From: Waddliaceae bacterium
GTDB taxonomy: Bacteria > Chlamydiota > Chlamydiia > Chlamydiales > SLOH01
Assembly: GCA_007132595.1 (NCBI GenBank)
Contig: SLOH01000140.1
Location: forward strand, 1 to 5,488
Length of the DNA stretch: 5,488 nucleotides
Reading direction: 5' to 3'
Below the pieces are notes generated by a model that worked only from the letters and a program-made list of their open reading frames with translations, was not told where the DNA came from and did not search any database. Of the stretch, positions 1-5,485 are shown piece after piece; positions within the stretch are counted from its first letter, which is position 1; each line of letters starts with the position of its first letter. The position numbers and the translations under genes were made by a program.

Positions 1-77
1 AGCTTTTTTTAGAGACTCCAAACTAGACAGAAAAATAAACTTATTGTACCGATATAAAACAACTCAAGGATTGCTTC

Positions 78-1070
78 ATGTATATCAAAGCATGTTATCT
101 CTTTTTAGAGCATCTTAAAGTATCAAAAAATGCCTCCGAACACACGATTCGCAATTACTCAATTGATCTCAATGGGCTAAAATCTTTCTTGGAAAAAAAC
201 CACCTTGCGAATGAAAAACCGGAAAAATTGCCTCCAAAGATTCGGTATGATCAGTCGTATCAAGATCGCTATACAGCCAATGACGATATCTTGAACTTGG
301 AAGATATCGACAGGAGATCAATTCGCGGATTCTTGGCGTTCTTAAGTGCAAATAGGGCCTCTAAAAGTACAATTATTCGAAAAATTTCTTCATTGAGAAC
401 ATTCTTTAAATGGGCTTTTTGTGAACAGATCATCCCTTTTAATCCTACAGAAGATATCGAAACACCTAAGGCGCAAAAGCGCATCCCGGTCTCCCTCGAT
501 TATCATCAAATTCAAACACTGTTTGAACAGCCGGACACATCAAACTACCTTGGTTTTCGCGATCGGACAATTATGGAGCTCTTCTATAGTTCAGGTCTTC
601 GTGTCAGTGAACTTGTTGCTCTAGACCGAGGCGACATTGACTTTCGCAATCAGTTGATTAAACTGAAAGGTAAGGGAAAAAAAGAAAGAATTGTTCCTAT
701 TACAGAGAGTGCTGCGCGTTGGATTCGCGAATACCTCGAACACGAAGAGAGACATCATGACATGGATGGGCACCATGCCGAAGAAAATCCGGACGCCATT
801 TTTTTAAATAAACTGGGAACAAGGCTCTCTTCGCGCTCTGTTGATAGAAAATTTCGTGGATATTTAATCAGCAGCGGACTTGCGGCAAATGTCACTCCCC
901 ACACAGTCCGTCACACGATTGCAACCCATTGGTTAGAAAATGGAATGGATCTCAAGACAATTCAAGCGCTCCTTGGCCATAGCTCCCTTTCTACCACAAC
1001 AATCTACACTAAAGTTTCACCGCAGCTTAAAAAGCAAGTCTACGACAAGGCACATCCAAGAGCAAATTAA
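78..1070 (+). CDS. xerC: Tyrosine recombinase XerC
   Basis: This is a 330-residue site-specific recombinase of the Xer family. With XerD it would resolve chromosome dimers at dif during cell division, in the cytoplasm on DNA. The N-terminal SAM-like core-binding domain covers roughly residues 1-125 and the catalytic domain 135-325. All active-site residues are visible: Arg175 (SGLRVSEL), Lys199 (KGKGKKER), His275 and Arg278 (HTVRH), His301 (LGHSS) and nucleophile Tyr310 (TTIYTKV). Their spacings match E. coli XerD (24 from Arg to Lys, 26 and 35 from the first His to the second His and Tyr). The C-terminus VYDKAHPRA resembles XerC more than XerD. Length exceeds the usual 300 or so because of roughly 28 extra residues at about 43-72, a polar segment between N-domain helices. 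The ATG has an AAGGA seven nucleotides upstream (66-70). The gene converges with the minus-strand unit. I am sure of the family and fairly sure of XerC over XerD. Confidence 0.95.
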   Translation: MYIKACYLFLEHLKVSKNASEHTIRNYSIDLNGLKSFLEKNHLANEKPEKLPPKIRYDQSYQDRYTANDDILNLEDIDRRSIRGFLAFLSANRASKSTIIRKISSLRTFFKWAFCEQIIPFNPTEDIETPKAQKRIPVSLDYHQIQTLFEQPDTSNYLGFRDRTIMELFYSSGLRVSELVALDRGDIDFRNQLIKLKGKGKKERIVPITESAARWIREYLEHEERHHDMDGHHAEENPDAIFLNKLGTRLSSRSVDRKFRGYLISSGLAANVTPHTVRHTIATHWLENGMDLKTIQALLGHSSLSTTTIYTKVSPQLKKQVYDKAHPRAN

Positions 1071-1105
1071 CGTTTCAGAAAAAATCGATCCAAAATTCAG
1101 TAGAA

Positions 1106-1127
1106 TCCAGAGTAACTCAGAGGTTCC
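1106..1127 (+). repeat. Imperfect direct repeat, copy 1
   Basis: This sequence in the xerC/1134-2477 convergent gap matches 2904-2926. The last ten bases (CAGAGGTTCC, 1118-1127) are identical in both places. The preceding TCCA and a TAA core also align if one base is gapped. The two copies flank the two-gene minus-strand unit in the same orientation. Unlike copy 2, this copy has no complementary left arm and so no hairpin. The rest of the 1071-1133 gap shows no convincing intrinsic terminator for either converging gene. The match may be chance. Confidence 0.35.
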
Positions 1128-1133
1128 TTAATC

Positions 1134-2477
1134 TCACAAGTAACTTCCGTGTGGGATCTTAAGAACATAGTGATTCACCAGCATTAAACGCTCATAAGAG
1201 AGGAAGTAGAGATGGATGAGATCGCTTTTATTCAAATCACGATGAATGATCGGCCCGTCGATCCCAACTTTACGATGGTCAATCCACTTTCCGTCTTTAT
1301 CAAGTAAGAGACTAAAATAAACACTCTCCTTTGGAGGAGATTTTTTTAATCCCTCATATGATTGATAAAATGGTGGAACGGCAATTCCCATCGGCATGTA
1401 CATTCCTTTTGGGTACTCCGTCTTCGGAAGCCTTGGAATCTTAGTAAAATCTATTCCACTGACAATGAATCGGCTAATTTTTCCATCTTTAGTGTCTTTG
1501 AAAACAAGCTCAATCTCATCATAATTGCGCTGATCCGCTCTAGATTTCACTTTTCTAACCATTGCATGATCAAGGTGGGCAAGCGTTTGAAGTTCGTGAC
1601 CTCTCACTTTATTGGTATCATACCGGCCGGGGGGGATAAAGGTCGCAAACTGCAAGTTTTTCTTCCCGTAAATGTCTCCATAGCATTTAACACCCATGGC
1701 GCTTGTGATTCTTCGTTTCCTCTCCTGCTCCCCTTTAATCAATAGGGGCTCATTTGGGGTTGTCGCTGTCCACACCTCGTTTGACCGCACCACCTCGCGC
1801 AGGTTCGCAAGATTGACAAGCCGCCCCTCCGGACTCCACCAATGCTCCAAACGGTGCCAATGCTTCCAGTAACTTTCGCCGTTTTCTTTTTCAAAAACAT
1901 CTTTGTAGTGCCCTAAAGGAAATTTGAACCATCCATGATAGTACAACTGCTTTTTTCCATCGGACTTGCTGTAAAAAAGCACTTCCCAAAGACCCGCATT
2001 TAAGGAGTTGCGTGACAGTTCTGCTGAAAATAGGTTGTCTTTTTCAAATCCATCTCCGCCTTCGATCACAAGATTGCGAGAACTTCTATTCAAGCTAATT
2101 TGCTGCCGGTTCCACTCTCTTTCGACAAGAGTGATGATTTTCATATCAGGATCTTCTTTCGCCCATTTAGGTACCGATGGAACAAATAGGCTTAGGTCAA
2201 TATCTTTGAATTTAACTGTGGCCACATCAGGCTCATCGGACTCAAAAATAAAGTCAAAATGCGTATCGTCCTTTTTCACAAGACGAAGAAAGCGGCTAAC
2301 ATACTGATCGTAATGAGACCCCCTTCTAGAGGGATCAGCCGGATACTCTGTAGCAGTCAGCTCCTCTATTGGAATCGGCATCTCTTGCGAGATTCGATAT
2401 TTATTTCCAAATTGATATCCAGAGTAAACAGCTCCTAAAACCAAAATAATTCCAAGAATCCAACCAAATGTACGCAT
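1134..2477 (-). CDS. Hypothetical membrane-anchored envelope protein
   Basis: I do not recognise this 447-residue protein. The N-terminus has Arg2 followed by one hydrophobic segment (about residues 4-20, rich in Ile, Leu, Val and Gly). It has no lipobox cysteine, so it reads as a signal anchor or uncleaved signal with the rest exported. The remainder is soluble in character and mixes beta-like hydrophobic stretches with charged loops. A striking aromatic/histidine cluster lies at 203-214 (YWKHWHRLEHWW). There is only one cysteine, near residue 265. I see no catalytic motif I can name. The start is chosen at ATG 2477-2475. A TTG directly before it (2480-2478) would add one residue, but AAAGG at 2489-2485 sits seven nucleotides from the ATG and only four from the TTG. 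The gene follows the 126-residue membrane protein by 10 nt, and its SD overlaps that gene's TAA, which suggests coupled translation. Plus-strand frames over this gene are shadows. Confidence 0.85.
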   Translation of the reverse strand: MRTFGWILGIILVLGAVYSGYQFGNKYRISQEMPIPIEELTATEYPADPSRRGSHYDQYVSRFLRLVKKDDTHFDFIFESDEPDVATVKFKDIDLSLFVPSVPKWAKEDPDMKIITLVEREWNRQQISLNRSSRNLVIEGGDGFEKDNLFSAELSRNSLNAGLWEVLFYSKSDGKKQLYYHGWFKFPLGHYKDVFEKENGESYWKHWHRLEHWWSPEGRLVNLANLREVVRSNEVWTATTPNEPLLIKGEQERKRRITSAMGVKCYGDIYGKKNLQFATFIPPGRYDTNKVRGHELQTLAHLDHAMVRKVKSRADQRNYDEIELVFKDTKDGKISRFIVSGIDFTKIPRLPKTEYPKGMYMPMGIAVPPFYQSYEGLKKSPPKESVYFSLLLDKDGKWIDHRKVGIDGPIIHRDLNKSDLIHLYFLSYERLMLVNHYVLKIPHGSYL

Positions 2478-2484
2478 CAAATTA

Positions 2485-2489
2485 CCTTT
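2485..2489 (-). promoter_or_regulatory. SD that decides the start of the 447-residue protein
   Basis: AAAGG on the minus strand overlaps the TAA stop (2490-2488) of the upstream membrane-protein gene. Its distance is seven nucleotides to the ATG at 2477 and four to the in-frame TTG at 2480. This favours the ATG. The overlap of stop and SD suggests that ribosomes ending the first gene help initiate the second. Confidence 0.6.
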
Positions 2490-2868
2490 ATAAAATAAAA
2501 CCGCAGTAGATCAAAACCGCGCCAAACACCATCGTTATCCACCCAATGGACTTCAAAATAGTAGGAGACATTTTTCCATACCAATCTCTTGCCAGTTCAG
2601 GATAGAAAAGATTCAAGATCCCTTTGGCAAACGAGAGGTAACCGATCAACGTAATTAACAGAGGCCAGTTTAAAACCCAAACAGAATGCGAAAGGATGAT
2701 AATAAGCCCAATCAAAAGCGAGATCACAGCAGAGGTTACACGGAGCGCGGGACTAGAGTAGAAATCCGTTAACACCTCCTCAATCTGATCATAGCGGAGA
2801 ATATAGTATAAGCCTGTAATCAGTAAATAAATACCAAATAGCTGCGCAAGAAAAACGGAAAGAAACAT
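2488..2868 (-). CDS. Small four-helix integral membrane protein, function unknown
   Basis: The product is 126 residues and strongly hydrophobic. Four membrane segments are visible at about 5-24, 43-60, 66-88 and 105-124. They are separated by a charged loop after helix 1 (YDQIEEVLTDF, 27-37), a very short turn between helices 2 and 3, and a polar loop around 89-103 (YPELARDWYGKMSP). I see no motif that identifies a transporter, enzyme or secretion component, and I cannot name a family. The ATG at 2868 has a strong GGAGG six nucleotides upstream (2879-2875). It is the first gene of a minus-strand unit with the 447-residue envelope protein, 10 nt apart, so the two probably work in the same place (the inner membrane). 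A perfect 12-bp inverted repeat lies in its leader, 25 nt upstream of the start codon, and may regulate it. Confidence is high that it is a gene and low for any role. Confidence 0.82.
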   Translation of the reverse strand: MFLSVFLAQLFGIYLLITGLYYILRYDQIEEVLTDFYSSPALRVTSAVISLLIGLIIILSHSVWVLNWPLLITLIGYLSFAKGILNLFYPELARDWYGKMSPTILKSIGWITMVFGAVLIYCGFIL

Positions 2869-2892
2869 TTAACACCTCCATAGGCAATTAGA

Positions 2893-2924
2893 AACCTCTG
2901 CATTCCATTAGTAATGCAGAGGTT
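2893..2924 (-). promoter_or_regulatory. Perfect 12-bp inverted repeat in the leader of the minus-strand unit
   Basis: The arms at 2893-2904 and 2913-2924 (AATGCAGAGGTT and its complement) are perfectly complementary around an 8-nt loop. In minus-strand RNA this forms a stable hairpin ending 13 nt before the GGAGG SD of the 126-residue protein. It is followed by UUUCUAAUU rather than a true U-tract, so it is not a standard terminator. The 5' arm contains ACCUC, which is also complementary to GAGGU in the SD at 2878-2874. The dyad could equally be a DNA operator between divergent genes. What I see is the repeat; regulation is inference. Confidence 0.6.
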
Positions 2925-2926
2925 CC
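2904..2926 (+). repeat. Imperfect direct repeat, copy 2
   Basis: This is the partner of 1106-1127, with CAGAGGTTCC identical at 2917-2926. It includes the right arm and loop of the 12-bp inverted repeat. With copy 1 it brackets the two-gene minus-strand unit. Confidence 0.35.
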
Positions 2927-2969
2927 GTTGGTTATGACCAAAATAAACCACGTGGGTTTTTTTTGAACA

Positions 2970-2997
2970 TTGATTCTTTTCCTTCCGCTCAGATACT
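2970..2997 (+). promoter_or_regulatory. Candidate sigma-70-type promoter for the sppA pair
   Basis: TTGATT at 2970-2975 and GATACT at 2992-2997 are separated by 16 nt. Each matches the consensus hexamer at four of six positions. Transcription would begin near 3004, giving a leader of about 70 nt with the 3004-3038 inverted repeat at its 5' end. The TTGACC at 3045-3050 is a better -35 but has no acceptable -10 at the right distance. This is a weak call made by eye. Confidence 0.3.
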
Positions 2998-3003
2998 ATT
3001 CAA

Positions 3004-3038
3004 TTTTCAGGATTTTACCTGAGTGGATCACCTGAAAA
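3004..3038 (+). promoter_or_regulatory. Inverted repeat in the sppA leader
   Basis: TTTTCAGG (3004-3011) is complementary to CCTGAAAA (3031-3038), an 8-bp stem with a 19-nt loop. The left arm can instead pair with a nearer CCTGA at 3018-3022 (5 bp, 6-nt loop). ACCTGA occurs twice, 13 nt apart (3017 and 3030). It may be a leader structure or an operator with repeated half-sites. It is not followed by a T-run, so it is not an intrinsic terminator. Confidence 0.4.
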
Positions 3039-3073
3039 ATATTGTTGACCAAGCTTAAATATAGGAAAATCAC

Positions 3074-4111
3074 ATGAAACCCTCACTTATTGCTTCTTCT
3101 TTCCGCGCATTCTTTATGGCAGTTTTTGGAATGATCGGCATTACTGTCGGCATCATTTTATCACTCGTAATGATCGGATCAATAGCCAGAACGGGAGATA
3201 CTCTAGAACAAAGATCGTTTTACAAGCCATTTGCTCTTCCCAATGCGCAAGGAGAGAGAAAAGTCCTCGATAAGGAAGCTCCGGTGATTTTAAAAATCGA
3301 CATTGAGGGAGCAATCGGAACAGACATCTTAAGTATGGGAACAATCGGCAGACAGCTTGTCGAATCTCGAGAAGGAATCTTAAAAGATGACCGGGTAAAG
3401 GCAATCTTGCTCAACATCAATTCTCCCGGCGGGACAGTGATTGACTCCGATTCAATATACAACAATTTAAAAGAGTATAAAAAACGCTACGACGTCCCCG
3501 TTTACGCCTATGTTGACGGCCTCTGCGCCTCGGGTGGGCTGTACATTGCTTCGGCTGCTGATAAAATTTACTGCAGCGATGTCAGTTTAATCGGTAGCAT
3601 TGGAGTTCTTTCCCCCCCTTTTTTCAACATTTCAAAGACGTTGGATAAGCTGGAAATCGACACCCTGATTCTCTCAGAGGGAAAAGGAAAAGACAGTTTG
3701 AACCCCTTTCGTCCATGGAAGCCTGGAGAGTCTGAAAACTATCGTGAAATTTTAAGTTACTACTACGACACCTTCGTCAATATCATCACTGAGAACAGAC
3801 CAAAGATTAGTAGAGAAAAACTTGTGGAAGAGTACGGTGCCAAAGTCTTCCCCGCAGATCAGGCACAAGAGATTGGTCTTGTCGATGAAAAAGGCGTCTC
3901 GCTATACGGAGCAATCGAAAAAATTGCACAAGATTTAACATTCGAAAAGGACAAATATCAAGTTGTCCAGTTTAGAAGAAAAGTGTGGTACTCCGGACTA
4001 TTTCAACAAAGCGGACCTCTAGAAATGCTATGGAAGGCAAAACAAAACTGGTTAATGCCGACTTTTCCCTTCCACGAGAAAAACCCATTTATGTACTTAT
4101 ACATCCCTTAA
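3074..4111 (+). CDS. sppA: Signal peptide peptidase SppA-type S49 protease, copy 1
   Basis: This 345-residue membrane serine protease is of MEROPS family S49. Members degrade signal peptides left in the inner membrane after secretion. An N-terminal anchor (about 12-37) follows Lys2 and Arg11, which suggests a periplasmic catalytic domain. The substrate-binding NSPGG lies at 116-120. The nucleophile is Ser153 (DGLCASGG) and the general base is Lys206 (GKGKDSLNPFR), 53 residues apart against 52 in B. subtilis SppA (Ser147/Lys199). The length fits a single-repeat SppA rather than the double-length E. coli type. SohB-like is an alternative name. Cys151, two residues before the serine, is present in both copies and looks unusual. 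The ATG is preceded by AGGA at 3063-3066, spacer 7. It is the first gene of a tandem pair with a close paralogue starting 5 nt after its stop. It ends PFMYLYIP, identical to the paralogue. Confidence 0.93.
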   Translation: MKPSLIASSFRAFFMAVFGMIGITVGIILSLVMIGSIARTGDTLEQRSFYKPFALPNAQGERKVLDKEAPVILKIDIEGAIGTDILSMGTIGRQLVESREGILKDDRVKAILLNINSPGGTVIDSDSIYNNLKEYKKRYDVPVYAYVDGLCASGGLYIASAADKIYCSDVSLIGSIGVLSPPFFNISKTLDKLEIDTLILSEGKGKDSLNPFRPWKPGESENYREILSYYYDTFVNIITENRPKISREKLVEEYGAKVFPADQAQEIGLVDEKGVSLYGAIEKIAQDLTFEKDKYQVVQFRRKVWYSGLFQQSGPLEMLWKAKQNWLMPTFPFHEKNPFMYLYIP

Positions 4112-4116
4112 AAATT

Positions 4117-5142
4117 ATGAGTGAGATTATTTCATCAGCATTATACGCCTTTTTTATTGGCTTATTCGGAGTCATCGGACTTACCGTCGGTGTCGCGCTT
4201 TCTCTGATTCTCATTGCTACATTTTTTAAACGATTTAAATCAGTAGAAAAGAAAACACTCTATAAACCCATCGCCCTTCCCAATGCGCAAGGGAAAAGAG
4301 CTGTTCTTGATAAAGACTCCCCGGTCATTCTGCAAGTCGATATTAAAGGAGTGATTGGATCAAAACTCCTAAATATGGGGAGTGTAGAGAGTCAACTGAC
4401 TGAGTCTCGAGAGGGCGAGCTCAAAAAAAATCGTGTCAAAGCTGTTTTACTTAAAATTAACTCTCCTGGAGGAACGGTCATCGACTCCGACTCGATCTAC
4501 AGGCAATTAAAAGAGTATAAAAAGCGCTACAACGTCCCCATTTACGCCTATGTAGATGGTCTCTGCGCCTCTGGTGGGATGTACATCGCTTCAGCAGCTG
4601 ATAAAATCTACTGCAGCAACACGAGCTTAATCGGCAGTATCGGTGTGGTCTCTTTCCCTTTTTTTAATGTTTCAAAAACCTTAGACGATTGGGGAATTGA
4701 GTCTTTGACTCTTTCTGAAGGAAAAGGGAAGGATCACTTAAACCCATTCCGCCCCTGGAAGCCTGGAGAGGATAAAAATCATCGGGAAATCTTAGGCGAT
4801 TACTACAAAAACTTTGTGAAAATCATTGTTGAAAATAGACCAATCAATGAAGAGACGCTTATCGAAACGCATGGAGCAAAAATCTTCAGTGCCGGTCAAG
4901 CACAAGAGATTGGCCTCGTAGATAAAAAAGGGTTCACTCTTTCAGAGACGATAGAGGAGATGGTCGATGTTCTGAAGATAGAAGATGAAGAGTATCAGGT
5001 CGTCGAGCTGGTCAGTAAAAAATGGTATCCTAACTTTTTGCAAGGACCTTTGGAAATCATCGGAGAGGTCAATCAAAATTGGCGAATGGCTGGCATGACT
5101 TTTTGTGAAAAGAGCCCTTTTATGTACCTATATATTCCCTGA
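4117..5142 (+). CDS. sppA: Signal peptide peptidase SppA-type S49 protease, copy 2
   Basis: This 341-residue paralogue of the preceding gene has the same architecture: hydrophobic anchor about 8-37, NSPGG at 115-119, catalytic Ser152 (DGLCASGG) and Lys205 (GKGKDHLNPFR), and terminal PFMYLYIP. From NSPGG to the SIGV motif 56 of 63 residues are identical to copy 1. The anchor and C-terminal third diverge more. Both catalytic residues are intact, so it is not a decayed copy. The start is ATG 4117, chosen by alignment with copy 1 and 5 nt after its TAA. No SD is visible (the preceding bases are A/T-rich), so translation probably depends on reinitiation after copy 1. The frame stays open upstream to a GTG at 3985, but that would overlap copy 1 by over 120 nt. 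Positive charges cluster after the anchor (Lys38, Arg39, Lys41) and none precede it, unlike copy 1. The last 15 nt overlap the convergent minus-strand gene. Confidence 0.92.
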   Translation: MSEIISSALYAFFIGLFGVIGLTVGVALSLILIATFFKRFKSVEKKTLYKPIALPNAQGKRAVLDKDSPVILQVDIKGVIGSKLLNMGSVESQLTESREGELKKNRVKAVLLKINSPGGTVIDSDSIYRQLKEYKKRYNVPIYAYVDGLCASGGMYIASAADKIYCSNTSLIGSIGVVSFPFFNVSKTLDDWGIESLTLSEGKGKDHLNPFRPWKPGEDKNHREILGDYYKNFVKIIVENRPINEETLIETHGAKIFSAGQAQEIGLVDKKGFTLSETIEEMVDVLKIEDEEYQVVELVSKKWYPNFLQGPLEIIGEVNQNWRMAGMTFCEKSPFMYLYIP

Positions 5143-5451
5143 AGGCAGTGATTGCGATCGTTTTTTTCCGGGATACCCGTAATGAAACCAGTTATGTTGA
5201 CGAATACCCTCGACTACTCTCTGATATACTTCAGAAACTTTCTGTCCTTGCAGCGAATTTTCCGCCACTTCTTTTGCTTTGATACAAAAACATCTTGCTA
5301 CCGCTAAATAAGAGCCACTTTTTTTTCTATTCTGAAGAGTTTCTTTAAACTTTCTCAGCTGTATTTCTGCACTTTCCAGGTACTGTTCGACCGTGCAATA
5401 CTCTTCGGGAACAGCATACTTATAGTTTAATAATAAATTTGGGTGAATCAG
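5128..5451 (-). CDS. Small hypothetical helical protein with non-canonical start
   Basis: This minus-strand frame is open for 107 codons to TAG at 5130-5128 but contains no ATG, GTG or TTG near its 5' end. The best start is CTG 5451-5449, five nucleotides after a strong AAAAGGAG (5464-5457). ATT 5448-5446, spacer 8, is the alternative. An in-frame TGA at 5472-5470 closes the frame upstream, and a perfect TATAAT lies at 5485-5480. The product begins MIHPNLLLNYKYAVPEEY (if CTG is read as Met). It then looks like two amphipathic helices (about 20-44 and 47-87, rich in Glu, Lys, Gln and Ala) and ends in a basic, aromatic tail (HNWFHYGYPGKKR). There is no signal peptide or membrane segment, so it is probably cytoplasmic. 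I do not recognise the family. Its 3' end overlaps copy 2 of sppA tail-to-tail by 15 nt. It could instead be a gene with a broken start, since an in-frame ATG at 5481 is cut off by the TGA after three codons. Confidence 0.6.
   Translation of the reverse strand: MIHPNLLLNYKYAVPEEYCTVEQYLESAEIQLRKFKETLQNRKKSGSYLAVARCFCIKAKEVAENSLQGQKVSEVYQRVVEGIRQHNWFHYGYPGKKRSQSLPSGNI
5147..5167 (+). terminator. Possible intrinsic terminator of the sppA pair
   Basis: AGTGAT (5147-5152) can pair with ATCGTT (5157-5162) around a TGCG loop, including two G-U pairs. The T-run at 5161-5167 follows immediately. It lies 5 nt after the stop of the second sppA, which is the right place. The stem is short and weak. It sits inside the 3' coding part of the convergent gene, where the T-run is two lysine codons on the other strand. 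Confidence 0.4.
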
Positions 5452-5456
5452 AATAA

Positions 5457-5464
5457 CTCCTTTT
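5457..5464 (-). promoter_or_regulatory. Strong SD before a CTG/ATT start
   Basis: AAAAGGAG on the minus strand is the strongest ribosome-binding-site match in this end of the window. It stands five nucleotides before CTG 5451 and eight before ATT 5448 of the 107-codon frame. It is the main evidence that the frame is translated from a non-canonical start and is not simply the tail of a longer gene. Confidence 0.55.
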
Positions 5465-5479
5465 AATAATCAGGCAATC

Positions 5480-5485
5480 ATTATA
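5480..5485 (-). promoter_or_regulatory. Candidate -10 box (TATAAT)
   Basis: A perfect TATAAT on the minus strand would start transcription around 5474-5471, some 20 nt before the CTG/ATT start. The -35 would lie at about 5503-5508, beyond the window edge, so it cannot be checked. If this is the promoter, the in-frame ATG at 5481-5479 overlaps the -10 and is not in the mRNA. Confidence 0.45.

Noticed and set aside
1..10. T-run at the left edge as the tail of an upstream terminator
   Set aside because: Any stem would lie outside the window. A T-run alone in AT-rich DNA is not enough to call a terminator.
53..58. TATAAA as the -10 of an xerC promoter
   Set aside because: No -35 lies at a proper distance (TAGACA at 24-29 is 23 nt away), and the transcript would start almost on the SD.
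940..1131. Plus-strand frame of 63 codons at the end of xerC
   Set aside because: Most of it overlaps the conserved catalytic C-terminus of xerC in another frame, and it has no SD.
1362..1745. Plus-strand open frame of 127 codons
   Set aside because: It lies wholly antisense to the 447-residue protein, has no SD of note, and its translation has a low-complexity, unnatural composition. It is a shadow of the minus-strand gene.
2008..2307. Plus-strand open frame of 99 codons
   Set aside because: It is antisense to the same minus-strand gene. Its Ser/Arg-rich translation has no domain character, so I treat it as a shadow.
2893..2924. 12-bp inverted repeat as a dif-like or integron attC recombination site acted on by the nearby XerC
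   Set aside because: The arms lack the 11-6-11 layout and the sequence character of dif and have none of the attC core boxes. Proximity to xerC alone is not evidence.
2928..2964. Intrinsic terminator made of a small stem and the T8 run at 2957-2964
   Set aside because: The available stems are only 5 bp (AAACC/GGTTT or TTGGT/ACCAA), and no plus-strand gene lies upstream for it to terminate.
3153..3465. Two minus-strand frames of about 80 codons inside sppA copy 1
   Set aside because: Both are antisense to conserved S49 coding sequence, without a ribosome-binding site or plausible product.
3985..4116. N-terminal extension of sppA copy 2 to an upstream GTG
   Set aside because: It would overlap the coding sequence of copy 1 by over 120 nt and add 44 residues with no counterpart in copy 1. 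ATG 4117 aligns with the start of copy 1.
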